From NCBI GenBank assembly GCA_022827885.1, contig JAJEIP010000050.1, forward strand, positions 1-64,000: DNA of 64,000 nucleotides. Reading direction: 5' to 3'. The notes beneath the pieces were generated by a model. That model was given only the letters and a program-made list of their open reading frames with translations. It was not told the DNA's origin and did no database searches. This document shows, in pieces, positions 25,555 to 33,841 of the stretch; position 1 is the stretch's first letter, and each line of letters begins with the position of its first letter. The position numbers and the translations under genes were made by a program. Source of the DNA: Candidatus Poribacteria bacterium (GTDB lineage: Bacteria; Poribacteria; WGA-4E; WGA-3G).

Positions 25555-25902
25555 ATGAGAAACGGCATCGCTTTCCCAAACACGCTTGCATTTAGGCGTA
25601 GTTTGAAAACCGGCATTTTAATAAGTTTATGTTGTTATGTTGCGTTGCTGGGTGTCATCGCACTCACGCACGATCATCACGAGCATGCCGAACACGCCCA
25701 TTCTACAGAAGCCTGTGCAGCCTGTTTCTACAACAGCCAACACGTCGGAGAGGAAATCGAGTTTGTTGCACTCACCGCTCCGTTCCTTCCGAATACGACA
25801 CTTCCACTTTATGAAGTTGTTTTTCTTCCTTTAAGACTCACCACGAACACGCGAAGTCGTGCCCCACCTGTATTCTTCAATGAACTTCCAGATTTTGCCT
25901 GA
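25555..25902 (+). CDS. Small His/Cys-containing membrane or exported protein
   Basis: From ATG 25555 the product has 115 residues. It has a basic N-terminus, one hydrophobic segment (TGILISLCCYVALLGVIALT), then a metal-ligand-rich stretch HDHHEHAEHAHSTEACAACF, then about 50 residues without clear features. I chose this ATG over a TTG at 25516 because it leaves a normal membrane-anchor or signal region. The ligand stretch suggests binding of zinc or copper outside the cytoplasmic membrane. It is the first gene after a strong promoter and precedes a His-rich lipoprotein and a TonB receptor. I do not recognise a named family. Confidence 0.6.
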   Translation: MRNGIAFPNTLAFRRSLKTGILISLCCYVALLGVIALTHDHHEHAEHAHSTEACAACFYNSQHVGEEIEFVALTAPFLPNTTLPLYEVVFLPLRLTTNTRSRAPPVFFNELPDFA

Positions 25903-26310
25903 AGACGAAATCTTTTTCTATTTTATGTTGCTATGTTATCCAAAGGGTTAGGGGGTACTTGCACTCTGCCTCCATTTGGGTACCTATGCTTTAAGGGAGA
26001 TCAGGTAAAAGAGGGTGTTTTTACTTGGGGTGTTTTTGCTTGGGTATTTCTGCGTATTGATAGGGTGTTTCTGCGGATTTCCCTTGTTAAACGAAAACCT
26101 CTTCACCTTAACTATCAACTCGTGCTTTAACACTTATAACTGAGGATTTTTGTTTCCGTGTTTCTGCGGATTTCTTCAGGTTGATGGTTAAAACCGACGA
26201 CCGATAACTGAAAACCATTTAAGTTCATTTTACAAAGTAAGAGGGCTTTAAAAAGCCCGCACGCGGCTTTTCCCGCTGGGTGCCATCAGATATATCTATA
26301 GGAGAATACA
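25903..26310 (+). repeat. Repeat-rich spacer and structured leader before the lipoprotein gene
   Basis: This 408-base gap holds near-copies of CTTGGGTATTTCTGCGGATT (about 26039, with shorter copies near 26065 and 26153; the reverse is at about 31311-31330). It also has TTAACTATCAACTCGTGC (compare 50860-50874) and a GATAACTG repeat near 26200. At 26243-26258 GGGCTTT/AAAGCCC forms a 7-bp hairpin, followed by GCGG/CCGC at 26263-26276. A 65-codon frame at 25933-26130 is composed of repeat sequence and is not believed. Confidence 0.55.
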
Positions 26311-26901
26311 ATGTTTACGCGCTTTTTTAGCCACGATTTTTCTGTTACCATTTCTCAATTAATGTTACTTGCTTTTGTCGCCATCCTTCCGTGTATTGGC
26401 GGCTGTGGTGAAGATGACAACCCCATTATTGATGATGAGCATGACCACGAACAGGAAGCGGATGCACCCCTTCACGCCGATGCCGACGGCTTTGCCCTGG
26501 AAGTCGATGGAGCGGAGGTCTATCGTCAGTTTCAAGGCACCGATAGCGGTGAGCTCACCGTTGGAGTCGGTCAAGAGATTGAGGTCCATGTCGTATTTCT
26601 TGATGCCAGTGGTGCGGAAGTCCACGTCGGTGAAGAAGAAGGCGAAGACGAGCATGGACATGACGAAGAAGAAATCTTCAGCTTAGGCTTGTCGGATTAC
26701 GATTCCTCCATTATTGAGATCCATCTGGAAGAAGAGGAACACGCCGAAGAGGAACACGATGAAGAAGAGCACGGTGAAGAAGAGATGGGATTTGGACTCG
26801 TTGGGCTGAAAGTGGGCACTACTAAAATCAAACTCCAACTGCTTCACGGAGATCATCCCGATTTCACGGCAGCACTCCTGATACCCGTGACCGTCCAATA
26901 A
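26311..26901 (+). CDS. His/Glu-rich metal-binding lipoprotein
   Basis: The 196-residue protein has a lipoprotein signal (hydrophobic LMLLAFVAILPC then IGGC-GEDD, Cys32), followed by an acidic and His-rich region DDEHDHEQEADAPLHADADG. Two beta-rich segments around 65-100 and 160-196 resemble an Ig-like or cohesin-like module. A second ligand-rich stretch (EEGEDEHGHDEEE and HLEEEEHAEEEHDEEEHGEE) lies between them. It probably captures zinc or a similar ion at the outer membrane and hands it to the TonB receptor encoded 12 bases downstream. An ATAGGAG site precedes the ATG. The His/Glu repeats look prone to slippage in number. Confidence 0.7.
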   Translation: MFTRFFSHDFSVTISQLMLLAFVAILPCIGGCGEDDNPIIDDEHDHEQEADAPLHADADGFALEVDGAEVYRQFQGTDSGELTVGVGQEIEVHVVFLDASGAEVHVGEEEGEDEHGHDEEEIFSLGLSDYDSSIIEIHLEEEEHAEEEHDEEEHGEEEMGFGLVGLKVGTTKIKLQLLHGDHPDFTAALLIPVTVQ

Positions 26902-26913
26902 AGGGAGAGGTCT

Positions 26914-29274
26914 ATGTTAGGCATTTATAGAGGACTTACGCAGTTCCGTTGTAGGTGCGGTTTGAAACCGCACCTGCCGCGTGGGAGTATGCCGAACTCT
27001 GCGATTTTCCGTAAGTCCTGTTATAGAGGTCTGCCGAGGTCTCATCGGATAGGGGCACTTTTTAAGAAGGTCTGTCTATGTGTGTTGGTGTTCGGAGCGG
27101 TAAGTCTGCCCTACTGTTATGGACAGGGACATAGTGCGCAAAACCCACTGCATTCCTTGGAAGGTGAAGTTGTCGAAAAGCTTAGACATATCCGACTCGA
27201 TGCGGTTACAGTCCGTGTGAAGGGACTCGAAGAAAGCGTCCAGACCGATGCAAGCGGCCGGTTTAAGTTCGACGCAGTGCCGGAAGGACAGCAGACGCTT
27301 CAGTTCTTGAAGGTCGGTTATCAGCGGTTTGAACAGGTCGTTGATGTCAAGGCATCCACGCCTTATCTCAAGATTGAACTGGCGGCGTTGCCGTTTCAAC
27401 TGAATACCATCAGAATTTACGGTTCAAATCGTTATCTTTCACAGTTTGAGGAAACAACCGATTTAGCATTGGATGAGGAAGAACTCCGAAGACGGTTAGG
27501 AATGACTTTGGCGAACACATTGGCAGATGAGACCGGCATTTCACAGCGAACGATGGGACGGGCAATCGCTCGTCCTGTTATTCGGGGGTTGGGCGGTGAC
27601 AGGCTGCTCATTCTGGAAAACGGTGAACGCACAGGCGATAAATCCGCCTCCAGTGCCGACCACGCTGTATCCATTGATCCGACGACTGCTGAAGGCGTTG
27701 AAATTACGCGGGGTCCCGCAGCACTCATTTACGGCTCAAGCACTCTGGGCGGTGTTATCAACGTCAAAAGCAATAACATACCCCAAATTCTACCGAGGCG
27801 GCTCGATATGCACCTAACGTTCCAGGCTGAATCTGTTAACTCGGGTTTGACCGGAACAACAGGTTTTACGTTCCCAATGGGTGATTTTGCAGGGAATGTC
27901 GAATGGAATCGACGCCTTGCATCTGACATACAAACGCCGGTGGGGATCCTCGAAAACACTGCCCTTTCAAACGTCAATTTTTCAGGCGGCGCCTCGCTGA
28001 TTAAGCCGTGGGGTTTCATCGGTGCCGCTGGCAGCAGGTATCGTTCAGATTACGGCGTTCCGGGGTCTCCAGAAGGACATATCAGCGGCGTTAACATCGC
28101 ACTTGACAAGCAACGGTATGAAGGGCAGATGGAGTACCGCTTCAATACAAGGATGCTTGAAAAGGTAAAACTTCAGACTGCCTATACGCGTTATCAGCAT
28201 CAAGAGTTGGAGTCGAACGGAACACTTGGCGTCGAATTCGGTCTCTTAACCTATAACGTCTCAGCGATGGCGCATGTGTTAGAGAATGCGATTGCAGGGG
28301 TCTCGGGCGAGTACCGCGACCATGCGACAGATGGATTTTACTGGACACCGCACACCCGTGAGTTTACGCTTGCTGGTTTCTATCTAAACCAATATGACTT
28401 TGACAAACTCACTTTACAGGGAGCTATTCGCTACGACGTTAGGCGTTCGGAACCGTTTAGACCCGGTGCCATTGTCCGAGCTGGAACCGTCCAACGCCGC
28501 GACTTTAAGGGCATGTCAGGGGCTACCGCTGCAATTTACCGCTGGACAGATAAATTGAACATCGGAACTAACTTGATGAAGACGTTCCGCGCACCGGGTA
28601 TCGAAGAACTTTTCAGCGATGGACCGCACTTAGCTGTCTATTCCTATGAGATAGGGAACGCTGAGCTGGAACCTGAGATCGGATATGGTGCTGAGTTCTT
28701 TGTCAAATACGCAACTGATAGGTTCAGACTAAATCTGATCCTGTTCCGAAATCGCATATACAACTACCTCATTCCAAGGAACACTGGTCTGAAGGAGTGG
28801 GGTAGCGGTGCAGCGGGATGGTTGTGGATTTACCAATACATGGGGCATCATGTTCTGATGAATGGAGTTGAGGTCCAGATTGGTGGTGAAGTGCTGCCGC
28901 AAGTTCGCCTTGACTTTGATATGAGCGGCGTCCGTGGGAGGCTTGAACCTACCAGACGACCCTTGGAACGTATCCCGCCCCTCAACGGCAAACTCGTGTT
29001 TAGTTACACACCCTCCCCGTTTCATTTTCACGTGACATCCCGTTTCTCAGGCAGCCAGACCCGACTCGGCGAGTTTGAGGAACCGACAGACGGCTATCTC
29101 GTCTATGATATTGGAGGTTCTCTCAATTTTTCGTGGTGGCAACTGGAAAACATGGTGGTTTTTGAGATTGAAAATCTCCTTGATACCGCATATCGCGAAC
29201 ATTTGTCCCGTATCAAAGAGGTAATGCCGGAACCCGGACGGAACGCGAAGTTTCTCTATAAACTTAATTTTTGA
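26914..29274 (+). CDS. TonB-dependent outer-membrane receptor, ZnuD-like
   Basis: The 786-residue protein has a signal segment (VCLCVLVFGAVSLPYCYG, about residues 53-70). A carboxypeptidase-regulatory-like domain follows (LDAVTVRVKGLEESVQTDAS), then a plug with IRGLGGDRLLILENGERTGD, SADHAVSIDPTTAEGVEITR and GPAALIYGSSTLGGVINV. The beta-barrel ends with the typical aromatic strand KFLYKLNF. The plug phrase S-x-DHAVxxDP with RGPxxLLYGSS is characteristic of ZnuD-type zinc receptors, which fits the His-rich lipoprotein just upstream. The start ATG has AGGGAGAGG. Residues 8-39 are encoded by an in-frame 96-base repeat insertion, and without it the signal region is shorter and more normal. Confidence 0.85.
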   Translation: MLGIYRGLTQFRCRCGLKPHLPRGSMPNSAIFRKSCYRGLPRSHRIGALFKKVCLCVLVFGAVSLPYCYGQGHSAQNPLHSLEGEVVEKLRHIRLDAVTVRVKGLEESVQTDASGRFKFDAVPEGQQTLQFLKVGYQRFEQVVDVKASTPYLKIELAALPFQLNTIRIYGSNRYLSQFEETTDLALDEEELRRRLGMTLANTLADETGISQRTMGRAIARPVIRGLGGDRLLILENGERTGDKSASSADHAVSIDPTTAEGVEITRGPAALIYGSSTLGGVINVKSNNIPQILPRRLDMHLTFQAESVNSGLTGTTGFTFPMGDFAGNVEWNRRLASDIQTPVGILENTALSNVNFSGGASLIKPWGFIGAAGSRYRSDYGVPGSPEGHISGVNIALDKQRYEGQMEYRFNTRMLEKVKLQTAYTRYQHQELESNGTLGVEFGLLTYNVSAMAHVLENAIAGVSGEYRDHATDGFYWTPHTREFTLAGFYLNQYDFDKLTLQGAIRYDVRRSEPFRPGAIVRAGTVQRRDFKGMSGATAAIYRWTDKLNIGTNLMKTFRAPGIEELFSDGPHLAVYSYEIGNAELEPEIGYGAEFFVKYATDRFRLNLILFRNRIYNYLIPRNTGLKEWGSGAAGWLWIYQYMGHHVLMNGVEVQIGGEVLPQVRLDFDMSGVRGRLEPTRRPLERIPPLNGKLVFSYTPSPFHFHVTSRFSGSQTRLGEFEEPTDGYLVYDIGGSLNFSWWQLENMVVFEIENLLDTAYREHLSRIKEVMPEPGRNAKFLYKLNF
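26925..27029 (+). repeat. In-frame palindromic insertion in the TonB receptor gene
   Basis: TTATAGAGG occurs at 26925-26933 and again at 27021-27029, exactly 96 bases apart. Inside lie inverted ends GGACTTACG (26932) and CGTAAGTCC (ending 27018) and a central GTGCGGTTTGAAACCGCAC hairpin. Removing 96 bases joins MLGIYRG to LPRSHRIGALFKKV in frame. A related pair of ends, GGACTTATG/CGTAAGTCC, is at 50736-50933. Confidence 0.75.
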
Positions 29275-29340
29275 AACTATAGGACGGGGACAATCATTTT
29301 TATCATCCGGCCCCGTTCTCGATTTTCTAAGGAGATAAAA

Positions 29341-29727
29341 TTGAAAAGATATTTTAACCACGAATTAGCGGATACGACTGGCGCGTGTCTTTCTGTCGCG
29401 TGCGCGATCCATTGCCTTGCGATGCCGCTTTTAGTCGCAGTTCTGCCTTTGATTGGGTTGGGCTTCCTTGCGAATGAAAGTGCTGAATTGGTTCTTATCC
29501 TTGGGGCAATTGGATTGGCAGTTGGAAGTTTAGCGTGGGGTATTCGACACCACCGAAGTTGGCGAGCGTTGTTGATACTGATAGTGGCATTAGCATTCAT
29601 CGCTACCGCTCAAACAGCGGTTGAAGGCACTTTTGAAGTGGTCTTTCACAGTGTAGGCGGTATTTTACTTGCATCCGCGCATCTCGCAAATCGGTATCTG
29701 TGTAAAACTTGTCCAGCATGCGAGTAG
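29341..29727 (+). CDS. MerC-domain membrane protein
   Basis: The 128-residue protein has four hydrophobic segments, with CLSVACAIHCLAMPLLVAVL in the first pair. The Cys-Cys-His pattern (C-x3-AC-x2-HC) matches MerC-domain proteins. The C-terminus ends NRYLCKTCPACE, a further CxxC pair. It starts at TTG with a strong AAGGAGAT six bases upstream. MerC relatives move or bind metals, and a MerC-like gene next to a ZnuD-like receptor fits a zinc-starvation set. It lies 66 bases after the receptor gene and probably ends the operon. Confidence 0.75.
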   Translation: MKRYFNHELADTTGACLSVACAIHCLAMPLLVAVLPLIGLGFLANESAELVLILGAIGLAVGSLAWGIRHHRSWRALLILIVALAFIATAQTAVEGTFEVVFHSVGGILLASAHLANRYLCKTCPACE

Positions 29728-29745
29728 GAAGATGTGCATTAATAT

Positions 29746-29774
29746 AAAAAAAAAGCGCGGCTTCAAACCGCGCC
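29746..29774 (-). terminator. Rho-independent terminator of the first permease module
   Basis: On the minus strand GCGCGG, loop TTTGAAG, CCGCGC is followed by nine T. It lies 15 bases after the stop of the permease gene ending at 29789. The hairpin has the same GCGGTTTGAA core as the repeat inserted in the TonB receptor gene. Confidence 0.75.
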
Positions 29775-29788
29775 TACTCCTAAAATTC

Positions 29789-31240
29789 TTACTTGAGATC
29801 AGATTTGAGAAAGGACAATTGTGCTGTAGTAAAAAACAGAACATTAAAGAGAATCAGCAGTGCAACAGGGAAAATTACACTTTGATACGAGATATGTTCT
29901 TTAAACCTGGGCACAGCATTCGGATCTATCGGTTTTTGAGACAATCCCTCCCGCACAGGATAGATATGTAAGCTATCTGGATCGTTTCTATCCTCCGTCT
30001 TAATGAAATCTATAAACGTTTGCCTATAATGCCGAACCTGCTTAACAAAATTCATGTAACTGACGATCCCAGTGTTTGCGAGTCCCTCCATCGCATATTG
30101 AAAACAAACGATCGGAGAGATTTGCGTGAGTTCCCGAGCAAGTTTCACCTGTCTCAATTGCTGGTCTACATGCTGATCGGCGATACGTGTTTTCGTTTCG
30201 TGCCTTCTCGTGAAATACGTTGCCCATTGGCGTGTTGCTAATGGATTGTCAGGGGCAGGTGCCTCGCTTAATTTTGTTACCTCCAGTATTTCCTGTGGCC
30301 GAAATTCATCCTCAATGTTTGCCAGTTGTGCACGTTTTCGCGAGGAAACGATCTCTATGGACGGAATCGGATCAAGGGTACCAACGAAAAGCCCGAGTAG
30401 GCTCGGAAAGATAAACGCTAAGCATACCCAAGTTAATAGCAGCCACACCAAACTGGTGATGGCGTTTGAGACCCGACTTGAGAAAAAGAGTCCTAAAGAA
30501 ATAAAAATAGAGATATGCAACGCGAAAACCCCAATCATCCCCAAAATTCTGAGCCAATCGTCCGAATCAAAACGGATATTCCCCGAAAGATAGATAATCA
30601 ATAGGTTCATCAGGATCCCGATTGCAAGCGGTACCATCAGGGTAAAAAACGCTCCTAAGTATTTTGCCGATAGCGTCTGTCCTCGAGAGATTTGATTTGA
30701 CATCATCAGACTCAGTGTTCCCTGCGACCGTTCTCCAGCAATGGCATCGAAAGTGAACAGAATCACAAAAAAACTCATGAAGATGCCGATGAATACCCAA
30801 TCTATTTTGATAAGTGTAGTCGCGTCGCTATCATGATTTGAAGGTAGGTATTCAAGTGTCCATACTTCCCGCCAACTGTATTCTTCTGCGACGGCTCCAC
30901 CACGACCTCCACCCGCACGTTCTGATATAGGTATAGAACGCGGGATGAGTTCATCAGCCCCATCGGCACAGAATTTAAACCGACTCGGACGTTTGTAAAT
31001 CTCACCGGGCCCTCGCATTGCGAGCCTTCCTAAACTCGTCTCGGCATCGTCTTTGACCTGGGATAACCTTCTTTCCATCACGCGGTTATACGTATCTACC
31101 TCTTCTCTATACCCATTATCGCCGAAGCCGTATATCAGTGCGTTTGTGATCATCAAGATAGGCAGAAGAATTATCATCAAGACGAATCGCAATGTCATGA
31201 GGTTGTGATGTATCTCTTTCTTCGCAATATGCCAAATCAT
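29789..31240 (-). CDS. ABC-2 type permease A, module 1
   Basis: The 483-residue protein has an N-terminal membrane helix (FVLMIILLPILMITNALIYG), a large extracytoplasmic insert (about 40-150), then five membrane segments between 150 and 300 with FTFDAIAGERSQGTLSLMMS, the ABC-2 subfamily signature (DxIxGExxxGTL). Another insert and a final helix close to the C-terminus follow. The insert has GPGEIYKRPSRFKFCADGADE, matched by GPGWLYKKPSDLRFCAEGGE in the permease at 38644-40071. No ATP-binding subunit is encoded nearby. It is the last gene of the module sigma-propeller, LamG, permease B, permease A. The leader CCGCAAGGAAAATTAAAAAG precedes the ATG. Confidence 0.82.
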   Translation of the reverse strand: MIWHIAKKEIHHNLMTLRFVLMIILLPILMITNALIYGFGDNGYREEVDTYNRVMERRLSQVKDDAETSLGRLAMRGPGEIYKRPSRFKFCADGADELIPRSIPISERAGGGRGGAVAEEYSWREVWTLEYLPSNHDSDATTLIKIDWVFIGIFMSFFVILFTFDAIAGERSQGTLSLMMSNQISRGQTLSAKYLGAFFTLMVPLAIGILMNLLIIYLSGNIRFDSDDWLRILGMIGVFALHISIFISLGLFFSSRVSNAITSLVWLLLTWVCLAFIFPSLLGLFVGTLDPIPSIEIVSSRKRAQLANIEDEFRPQEILEVTKLSEAPAPDNPLATRQWATYFTRRHETKTRIADQHVDQQLRQVKLARELTQISPIVCFQYAMEGLANTGIVSYMNFVKQVRHYRQTFIDFIKTEDRNDPDSLHIYPVREGLSQKPIDPNAVPRFKEHISYQSVIFPVALLILFNVLFFTTAQLSFLKSDLK

Positions 31241-31264
31241 CTTTTTAATTTTCCTTGCGGTTCG
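31241..31264 (-). promoter_or_regulatory. Leader motif before permease A, module 1
   Basis: On the minus strand CCGCAAGGAAAATTAAAAAG runs into ATG 31240. It lies in a 207-base spacer that also has a copy of the CTCCA-CTTC repeat (31336-31370) and AATCCGCAGAAATACCCAAG, the reverse of the repeat near 26050. Confidence 0.65.
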
Positions 31265-31335
31265 TTGAAGTGGGTTTGGACACTAACGTACCCCTCCGTA
31301 GAGGTGAAGAAATCCGCAGAAATACCCAAGTTAAA

Positions 31336-31370
31336 CCCCTTCTACTTCGTTTCAGGCTTGGTGTTTTGGA
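31336..31370 (+). repeat. Dispersed intergenic repeat, CTCCA-CTTC family (copy 4)
   Basis: CCCCTTCTACTTCGTTTCAG followed by GCTTGGTGTTTTG is a diverged copy lying between permeases B and A of module 1. Confidence 0.4.
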
Positions 31371-31447
31371 TCCTTTTTAAAGCGGTTAGCATTCGGTGAC
31401 AAGAGGTCTATGATTATGAAAACCTTCTTTGCTAACGTCTGGCGGCT

Positions 31448-32947
31448 TCAGCTCATATCGTATCGAAGGAATGATACATATGCACTCATAAACAAGATAA
31501 CATTCCACGCCAACAAAATAAAAACGTCGCCCAATGCCCGAGAAAGGCTATCGGAAACGGAGTTATACCGATGCTGAAAAACGGGCAAATCTACGAACTC
31601 AGCTTTGCCTTTATCGCTGGAAAACCACGCCCGTGCGGAAAATGCCTTCTTACCGGCGAGATAATTAACAATCTGGCGTTTATAACTTCGCGCCTGCCGT
31701 ATAAAATCACTATAACTCTTCCTATCCGTGCTTGTAATTGCGCCGACAGCAAAACGATACGCGTCTGCGAAAGATATCCGAGAAATATCCCTGGCGAGTT
31801 GCCCATTCCTTTTGCCGATCTCTTCTCTCTGTTTAAGGCGTTCCTCTGCTCTATTTGCGTAGTCAATGCGAAGAGGTTCTTGATAGCCTAACACTTCCTG
31901 AAATTTGGAGACATCCGCATTGTGAATCGGTTTAATGGTGTAGAACTCTTCAAACTCAAGATCCCATGGCGAACTCATTTCAATCCCTAACATAATCTGT
32001 CCTTTATGAGAAATAGCACTTGCTGGGTGTATGTATCCCCATTTTTTGAAAATATAGGTATCCCGTTCCGTCTTGAAATCATCCCATATCTTTTTAACCT
32101 GTTGTCGTGCTTCTTTTTCCGGTTGAAGTTTGTACGGAGGGAATTTAGTGACTGCAAACGTCGCTATATTTGAGTGAACAATCGTCAGAATTCCCCAGAT
32201 AAACATCGAAAGTATCAACGTAGTCGCCGCCGCTTTCGTCCATACAGACAGGAGCAGTCCCAACAGATACCAGGTTGACACGTATAACAGTGAAACGACA
32301 AGTACCATAACGAGGCGTAAGAGGTCACCAACATCAAAATCAGTCGCTGGAGAGGCAGACGCGATAACAATTCCGACGGTGAAACTTATCACCACAATCG
32401 GGAACAGAGACAGCATGCCCCCGAGGTATTTCCCTATCACGAGTGTGTCCCTCGGAATCGGATTGGATAACACCAGTTTTAGCGTGCCGTCCTCCCGCTC
32501 TCCCGAAATCGTATTGTAAGCGAACAGGATCGCCAATGCACTGAGCACGATTTTGAATACGAAAATGACATCGACGGAAAGGAAAATTGAAAGGAACGGG
32601 TTATCTGAACCCTGTTTCTGTGCTTCTTTTTCCCATATAGGTGTTGCGAGTTCAATGCTCACCATATCCGCCCCAGATTTTTCCATGCCGACACTAAAGA
32701 TACTAAGCGGATTCGGTTGCCTGTGCGCTTTCGGATTAATTCGGCTATAGAGGTCCCAGGTTCGCGTTTCTTCCTGATGTTCCTGAAGGGCAACGTGATA
32801 CGCCGCCAACCGTTTTTCGTAATCCGCAACCTGAACGAAAACGGCAGCGGCCGTCGAAATCAGACAGACGATAAAACCGATCATGAACCGGGATGTCAGG
32901 ACATTTGAGACGAACTCCCGCTGGATAATCAACCACAATGTTGTCAT
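31448..32947 (-). CDS. ABC-2 type permease B, module 1
   Basis: The 499-residue protein has the same plan as permease A: helix 1 (FMIGFIVCLISTAAAVFVQV), an extracytoplasmic insert, a membrane core with IVLSALAILFAYNTISGERE followed by DGTLKLVLSNPIPRDTLV, a second insert and a last helix. The motifs PNPLSIFSVGMEKSGADMVS and DNPFLSIFLSVDVIFVF align with PNPLSIFNVGFDKQLGNEVG and DNPFMDMFVSIDIVFIF in the permease at 40074-41585, so they are orthologous positions of a duplicated module. Its ATG overlaps the LamG stop (ATGA). Confidence 0.82.
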   Translation of the reverse strand: MTTLWLIIQREFVSNVLTSRFMIGFIVCLISTAAAVFVQVADYEKRLAAYHVALQEHQEETRTWDLYSRINPKAHRQPNPLSIFSVGMEKSGADMVSIELATPIWEKEAQKQGSDNPFLSIFLSVDVIFVFKIVLSALAILFAYNTISGEREDGTLKLVLSNPIPRDTLVIGKYLGGMLSLFPIVVISFTVGIVIASASPATDFDVGDLLRLVMVLVVSLLYVSTWYLLGLLLSVWTKAAATTLILSMFIWGILTIVHSNIATFAVTKFPPYKLQPEKEARQQVKKIWDDFKTERDTYIFKKWGYIHPASAISHKGQIMLGIEMSSPWDLEFEEFYTIKPIHNADVSKFQEVLGYQEPLRIDYANRAEERLKQREEIGKRNGQLARDISRISFADAYRFAVGAITSTDRKSYSDFIRQARSYKRQIVNYLAGKKAFSARAWFSSDKGKAEFVDLPVFQHRYNSVSDSLSRALGDVFILLAWNVILFMSAYVSFLRYDMS

Positions 32948-33771
32948 AAGTTTATACCGAACGTTTTAATATCACCCCACGTCGTAGTGACCTTACCCTT
33001 CGGCGAGACTGCGAGCAAGGGACCCCGCATCGCGGTTCTGACTTCATCTGTACTGAGCGCACGACTCCATATCGCGACCTCATCAATGGAACCGCCTTCA
33101 AATGCGTACTGCGGTTTATTTTTCGCACAGCCAATCCGCAAATCCTCCTCGTTGGTGCCGGAGAAGTCATCAACTGCTGAAGGTAAATTAGCAATCATTT
33201 CTCCATCCAGATAGATTTTCAGAGCTTTATCACCATAGATTCCGACCACATGATGCCATGTCCTATGCTTCATTTCGTTCAGCGTAGTAATGCTTTGCTG
33301 CAAGTCTGCACCCCCAACAAGCATCGAGATCACTGAGCCCTTCTCAAAGGCGCCGAGTTCCGGAAAATCCTTCTTACCCCAGGCTACCATACCGTAAGAT
33401 TCAATAGGTTTAGAATAGCATCCCTTATCAAACCATTGGGCAGAACTCCCCGTCCAATCTTCGTGATACACCCATGCCATCATCGTAATTTCATCACTAA
33501 TTTCTAAGGCATCCGAGGATGGGATATTCACGCAATCTTCAGTTTCACCAGTGATACGAATTGCTTTTCCGTATTTGCCTTTGACAAATTTAGTGTTTTT
33601 GACAACTTCGGCATTCAGACCGTTGCCGGATTCATCAAGAATTCGCTTGCCTTTGACAGAATCGAACGTGAAGTGAACCACGAGATCATCAGCGATGTCT
33701 GTCGCAGCGTAGCCTGCTGCGGTAAGCATCAACGCACTGAGTAGCACGGCGTAATCAAATAGTTTTTCCAT
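32944..33771 (-). CDS. LamG-domain exported protein coupled to permease B
   Basis: The 275-residue protein has a signal peptide (FDYAVLLSALMLTAAGYAAT) and one LamG domain (VVHFTFDSVKGKRILDESGN, NIPSSDALEISDEITMMAWV, SIDEVAIWSRALSTDEVRTA). It ends with TTWGDIKT, the tail also seen in the other two LamG proteins of the window. Its stop overlaps the start of permease B by four bases, so the two are translationally coupled. An exported ligand-binding protein made together with membrane permeases suggests a surface or periplasmic partner of the transporter. Module 2 at 38.6-44.8 kb has no counterpart. AGGAAAATAGA precedes the ATG. Confidence 0.82.
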   Translation of the reverse strand: MEKLFDYAVLLSALMLTAAGYAATDIADDLVVHFTFDSVKGKRILDESGNGLNAEVVKNTKFVKGKYGKAIRITGETEDCVNIPSSDALEISDEITMMAWVYHEDWTGSSAQWFDKGCYSKPIESYGMVAWGKKDFPELGAFEKGSVISMLVGGADLQQSITTLNEMKHRTWHHVVGIYGDKALKIYLDGEMIANLPSAVDDFSGTNEEDLRIGCAKNKPQYAFEGGSIDEVAIWSRALSTDEVRTAMRGPLLAVSPKGKVTTTWGDIKTFGINL

Positions 33772-33841
33772 TCTATTTTCCTCTTATGCTTCACCATTTT
33801 GTGTCTCAAATATCTTAAAAAGTTCCTTCGGAAGGATATGC

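Noticed and set aside
25933-26130. 65-codon frame after the small His-rich protein
   Set aside because: It is composed of short dispersed repeats (TTGGGTATTTCTGCGGATT) seen elsewhere in intergenic DNA.
26240-26310. Cobalamin riboswitch before the TonB receptor operon
   Set aside because: The conserved B12-box GCCACTG is absent, and the region is too short.
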